From positions 983,147-1,047,146 of the forward strand of contig NMRA01000091.1 in NCBI GenBank assembly GCA_002633005.1: DNA of 64,000 nucleotides, in the 5' to 3' direction. Under the pieces are notes generated by a model. That model was not told the origin of the DNA. It saw only the letters and a list, made by a program, of their open reading frames with translations, and searched no databases. Each line of letters starts with the position of its first letter. The stretch's first letter is position 1. This DNA comes from Phoronis australis (taxonomy: Eukaryota > Phoronida > Phoronidae). The position numbers and the translations under genes were made by a program. This document shows positions 59,301 to 64,000 of this stretch, in pieces.

Positions 59301-61808
59301 AAACAACGCAAACGACTTACCACACCCGTCGGTAATGACTGGCTCCACAACAAACGCAGTCGGACTAGATAAAGCCCAGATCCTAAGGTTATAAAACCCT
59401 TAAATGTCGCTTCCTCAACAGGGCATGACTAATTAATTGACCTATCGCCAGTATTTTGAGTGACGGCTTAACTGACCATTTAGTACGCAGCATTATTGGC
59501 ACACCTTCGTTTCCAAGCCGCCATTTTACCCGACAAACAACATGTTGCCGGGTAAAACTTATTGTCTGGTACTCTATACTACGCAAGGGGGGCGGAGCTT
59601 GCGATTGGTCAATTATATGGGAAGCCGTAACTAACTGAAAAATATGCCCGGGATCGATAATTAACGAGTCGTACTTTTACTAAAAAATGACATGACAAGT
59701 TTGCTTTCTCTTTTAATCGTTTAGTGAAGCAATGACTCTGTGTAGTAAAGATTGGTGACGAGTCTGACATTATACATGTAGATGTAGCAACACCAGTAGA
59801 TCAAGGAAAAATTAACATGCATTCTTGGTATTGACTTCCTGATTCTAGTATAGACCAACTGGCTATTTAGTCACGGGCTTGGCGTCGGAAATTTGTCGAA
59901 TGTCGATCTTTGGTAGTTGATTTTGAAAATTCATTTACCTTTGTAATGTTCCGTGAGGTACAGTAATAAAACACATACCATTGAAACAGTTTCATAACAA
60001 ACACGTAGACTCAAGTTGTGGACGCCTGATGTTTCTGATAGACAATTGTTTAAACGCTTGGACGCTAATAAGTTTCAGGACAAGTGTCTGGGTCGTTGTT
60101 CTTGACCAGAACATTGTCAAAATTCACGAAGGTTTTCACTTCATGCCACTTGTTGCATCGAGGTTTTACTTCATTCTGATGGAGCCGGGCGACCTGTCTT
60201 ATGGAGCCGGGCGACCTGTCTTATGGAGCTGGGCGACCTGTCTTATGGAGACGGGCGACCTGTCTTATGAGCCGGGCGACCTGTCTTAGGCCTTCTTAAT
60301 CCAATCACGCAACGTTAATTAGTAGTTGGTGTTTGTATAAGCTGTTAGCAATAGCAAATTTGTAACGAATATTTAAACGTTTAAGTCTCGTCAAGTACGT
60401 ACTTTCCGAAGTTCAGTCGGTATTGAATACTTCCCCCGTTTCACGTATCTAATATACGAAAGTAGCTTTGACAATTTATTAAATCTGAGCTAACACCATT
60501 GTATTTGGATTTGCAACTCTTTAAAGTGACATAGAGCGTGATAGACAAAAGCATGATTATTCAAAGTAATCCTCTGCCACTGAAACAACGTGCACAAGGT
60601 AGTTTAACGATTTGTTAAGACAATTTTGATTAAATGTTCATTACAAAACATGTCATTTTGCTTTAAAATATCAAAATGAAAACGATTTGTTCACTGCTTG
60701 TCACTTCATCGATTTTTTTCCCAAACGACAAAGCACCTCTCCTTAGTTTGTATGGTAAAACACAGGCGTATATCATTTCACTCACATGGAAAACGTGACA
60801 CTTTTTTGTTTGATATGACCAAAGTAATGGTGATTCCAAGCAGCATCGAGTCTGATTTATAAGTTATTGGTGAGGGTGGAGAATTCGAAAATTTTATTAG
60901 GATGACAGAATTTTTTTTTTTTGCAAAGGCCGTAGAGAACATATGGGCCACGTTACATTTTTGCCTTCGGGCTTCCATGTTTAAATAAGATTGTCCGTAA
61001 TTGAGTTACCCAATCACAGTTTTTTTACACGAGTGACGCTGGGCGCTCTCCATCAGTCATAATGTATTTGCAAAAACCTGGCTTTTACTGGTAACTGGCT
61101 GATGACGACTGCTGGAAACCGTCGTATTGGTAACGTTGGGTTTGGGTACAAATCTCGGTGAAAAAAATCGTCTATGATATAAAAGTGCTAAGAAGTCAGT
61201 CGTTTTTCTCTGATAGCGAACGGGATTTTAGGTAGACTGGCTTGTGATTATTTCACGTACCCGCAGGTTTGCTAGTTGACATTGATTATTTCTAATCTTT
61301 CCATTTGCTTTCACGAACAATTACAACAACTTAACATCTTTTACCACGAACAAAGGAAGGTACTGTTCCTGTTATTCTTAATACCACTTGATTATTGTGG
61401 ATTGTCTAAGAAAAATCAACCTCAGAATTCATACAATATTTTAACAAAGCCAAACTGAAGCTGAACTTCCAAGAAACATTGAGTTATGCATACTTGAACG
61501 ATCTTTTAAGATACATCCGCAATCAAATCCAACGTTCTGAACATACGTGAAATCATCTGTTTTCACAATATTTCACTTCGGGTGACAAAGCTGAACGGAA
61601 ATATGAAAGTCAACATAGTGATGTAGTAAATAAAGCATGGCGGCCCTAAAGCGTATAACACGTAGCCGAAGCTATTGTGGCTTGATGCCTGATTATTCAG
61701 TACAGATAGCGGCTGGAGACGAAAGCACAAGTTCTAAACATAAATTCTTGAACGTTTCAACGTGACATTGAGCAAAAAGTTGATGCTCGGTGTATTTCTG
61801 ATTTAAAG
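59301..61808 (+). other. Intron A4-B4, last part
   Basis: Apart from the minisatellite at 60179, nothing recognised. Confidence 0.5.
60179..60288 (+). repeat. 22-bp minisatellite, five units
   Basis: GGAGCCGGGCGACCTGTCTTAT repeated five times with single-base changes, the last unit slightly shortened. Confidence 0.95.
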
Positions 61809-61952
61809 GTTTTGATGTTGTTGAGAGCGAATGTATTAAAGCAAGAGGGGAGGGCCGCTGTGATACTTCAGACCCCAATTACGGATGGATGAAAAGACAT
61901 TGTGCACTAACCTGCGGACTGTGTCACCCCAAGGCTTTGTTCCTACTTCCAG
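61809..61952 (+). CDS. ShKT exon B4
   Basis: A 144-base phase 1-1 exon (acceptor tgatttaaag, donor gtaagc). C1 is formed by T|GT with A4, then FDVVESEC, EGRC, WMKRHC, LTCGLC, and a hydrophobic tail KALFLLP before the donor. This is the last recognised exon. A following A-type exon would have to begin with two bases completing a G-codon and was not found before the window ends. Confidence 0.88.
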
Positions 61953-64000
61953 GTAAGCTTGGTCGGGGAGGGGGTGTTGACTGCTGTACATTCAGGCTCT
62001 TCTGGGCTCACGAATGACTGTTCTTGATAGTCCGAAAATAAATTTTAGTGAGCCTGGTTAGATGCTTAACTTTATTGCACTTCCGCGGGATTGGTTTCGA
62101 ACCAAAAAGATTAGTTATAAATTGATCACTTTCACCTCAGTTTGCAAACAGGCGAATTGAGCAATTTTTTGTTTATTTTTTGGGATGTTATGCCTGTAAA
62201 GAGCCGCGTTGCCTACTGTAAATGTAATACTAAAAATCAGTTTTTCCCAGAGTTTAATTGATAAGTCATCGGACACTGAATTCTAACTAGATTAGCTTTA
62301 AATTGTCGAATGACACTTGACTCGTTCTTGCATAACTTTCTTGTTCATTAAAACGGATGGAGTTGTCATAGGTTGAATGCTTAAGTTCGTTGTCCCAGAC
62401 ACAAATTACAACATTAGGAGGATGTCCTAAAAATATGACTAGCACAGCGTGTGTCAGACCGAAGATGGACAATTTCCCAAAATTAAAAACACCGAGAACT
62501 TACCATAATGACCATGACACAGAGCGGTGTCGCAAAAAGCGATCCACCTTTTAACAAGTAATTTCTCAGCAAACTGCTGACTAAATTTATTTCAAATTTC
62601 TTGCATGTGAACCTTAGGACAAATGTGCAAAATATTAGGATGTGCGCCCAATTCAGTGTGAGAGTACAGCCAAACTAGAAACGTCAGGTCAAAAATATTA
62701 TATTAAAGGAAACTTCTCTTTACTTCAGTCTATGCTCGATGAGGCCCCCGTCTTCCTCCACCACTAGAGCATAGCCGTTTGTTCCAACCAGAAACACCGT
62801 TTCGTTTTCTTCTTCGAATTTTTCTCCAATCTCTTTTCAATCCTGCTTAGTCAGTTTGTCTCCATCCCTGGTAATTGTTCTCCTTCAGAGAGTCACATAT
62901 GGCATTATATACTAAAGGACTCTGCAGTCAGCATTGAGCTGAAACCAGGCATTCTTTATGGTAAATTTTGGTATGTTCTCCGTCAGATGACTCTAGGTTA
63001 TCATTTCGCTCCTGTTTGAAGGAGCCTTATCTTGCTGAAGCACGTAATTGTTCCCAGGTTAAAGTGGCCTGCAACCCGAGATAAGATTTTCATTCGATAA
63101 CTGCTTGTACGTGTGCAGGTGGCGTTGGCTGGCTCTGTCAGTGTCAATAAAGTGATTGTTTTTCTTCCCAGAATAATCTATAACTTCGTGGAAAATCCAG
63201 TTGTCTTGTGATAGAGTCGAGAGAGGCTGAATTTCTTGATTTTGTTTCCCAGAAACGCGATCTCATTTGCGATTTTAGTGATTTCTAGAGTAAAGTCTAT
63301 TTGTTCAATAAATGCCTTTCACACCAATGGCTGAACTTCGGCCATGCAAGTATTGGCATCGAGTTCTTTAGGCCTATTTCTTTGTAACATTTCGATCTCT
63401 CCATGATACACGCACTCTTTTGAAGGATTTTTTCTCCATTTTTTGCCAAACTTCGCACAAAAGAGTTGCTGACTTGTAAATCACTTGCACCGGCCTTCTG
63501 TCAGAGATTTGTGATTCCATGGGCTTTCCGCCTCGGATTGAATAAGTTCCTTAACACGATCTTCCATTTATTCGAACATGCGTCTTGGGTCTCATACTTT
63601 TACTTGTAATTCTTACACTCCTATACTGAATTTCACAGTACTACCATATTTTTGATGTTTCTCTGAGATGCTGTGTATACTTATGAAGGAACCCCTGAAG
63701 ATACATTGTGAAATGCTATAACGAAATCGATAGGTCAATTATTGAAAATTTTCATGTCAGAAAGTGACTCACTTTTTGGGACACTCATGCTATATATAAA
63801 AATAATAATAAAGATTATAACTACGTTAAAGAAATAACAAAAAATAGAAAGGTACTTAACAAGAAAAATAGGAGCACACATAAATGGCGCCACATTCACA
63901 AGAAAATGAGTTGTAAGTATCCTAAGATGGGCCCTCAACAGTCAGGATATAGTTCAGTAACGCTTGGACTTACGCTTGGACCTCAATAAAATCTAGCCAA
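61953..64000 (+). other. Downstream of the last recognised exon; nothing recognised
   Basis: No further ShKT exon, stop exon or polyadenylation context that I can support. Short minus-strand frames only. Confidence 0.5.

Larger units (their letters stand above)
8580..61952 (+). other. Multi-ShKT gene (15 recognised exons, 17 domains), both ends missing
   Basis: Exons at 8580, 9212, 13848, 17414, 17871, 26148, 27167, 29018, 31050, 31751, 37705, 39712, 55603, 56872 and 61809 all lie on the + strand. Each carries one or two ShKT domains and joins its neighbours in phase (phase 1 throughout, except one phase 2 junction). After correcting an assembly duplication they encode about 863 codons. ShKT domains are small six-cysteine folds (bonding C1-C6, C2-C4, C3-C5 in characterised members) found in secreted proteins, as tails of extracellular enzymes, and in sea anemone potassium-channel toxins. 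No enzyme domain, signal peptide, start or stop is visible, so the role is unknown. A secreted or cell-surface structural protein is my inference. It could be two or more adjacent paralogous genes; only transcripts would tell. Confidence 0.8.

Noticed and set aside
31050-61952. B exons as degenerate five-cysteine ShKT domains lacking C1
   Set aside because: The missing cysteine is restored by the codon split across the intron in all four cases.
1-64000. CRISPR arrays, bacterial operons or phage genes
   Set aside because: No direct-repeat/spacer array, no ribosome-binding-site-led gene clusters; spliced exons and SINEs show animal nuclear DNA.

Overview
This is a stretch of animal nuclear DNA. 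It has long introns with GT..AG borders, tRNA-derived SINEs, LINE, Penelope-like and DNA-transposon relics, microsatellites, and single-N or poly-N assembly joins. The domain content (many ShKT modules) together with THAP-type transposon relics and frequent TACATGTA strings suggests a marine invertebrate. A cnidarian, cephalochordate or hemichordate is possible; I cannot fix the species from the sequence.

The only gene I can support with confidence lies on the + strand and is spread over about 53 kb (8580 to 61952). I recognise 15 exons carrying 17 ShKT (six-cysteine) domains, about 863 codons. Every consecutive junction is phase-compatible: all introns are phase 1 except one phase 2 intron (26305-27166). 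The first part (8580-27303) has seven exons with nine domains. The second part (29018-61952) is four repeats of a two-exon module, A then B. In every A/B pair the first cysteine of the B domain is encoded by a codon split across the intron (A ends in T, B begins with GT or GC). The start codon, signal peptide, stop codon and any catalytic domain are not visible, so the gene is open at both ends and could be more than one transcription unit.

The rest is intron or intergenic DNA filled with mobile elements. By region: 1-414 LINE endonuclease relic; 4201-7641 two head-to-tail Helitron/Helentron-like elements, the first holding a SINE; 10420-12310 LINE relic; 14414-16433 a third Helentron-like element inside another LINE relic; 18365-19126 a 50-bp minisatellite; 21586-25075 a TTAA-flanked element about 3.5 kb long with minus-strand reading frames; 25135-25615 a GCAA-rich minisatellite; 27470-28760 a diverged tandem duplication with a MITE in the second unit; 34080-35180 a THAP transposon relic against a P2X7-C-like relic; 39933-46487 a 6.5-kb inverted-repeat element with 300-bp subterminal tandem repeats and a broken two-exon gene; 52060-54113 Penelope, SINE, THAP and MITE relics; 57930-59300 an inverted pair of THAP relics.

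Six of the seven single-N positions join two nearly identical copies of the same sequence (about 2.3-2.7% different where I counted). I read these as unmerged haplotypes. Two of them capture an insertion in one copy that is absent in the other. One lies inside an ShKT exon, which becomes in-frame only when the duplicate is removed.
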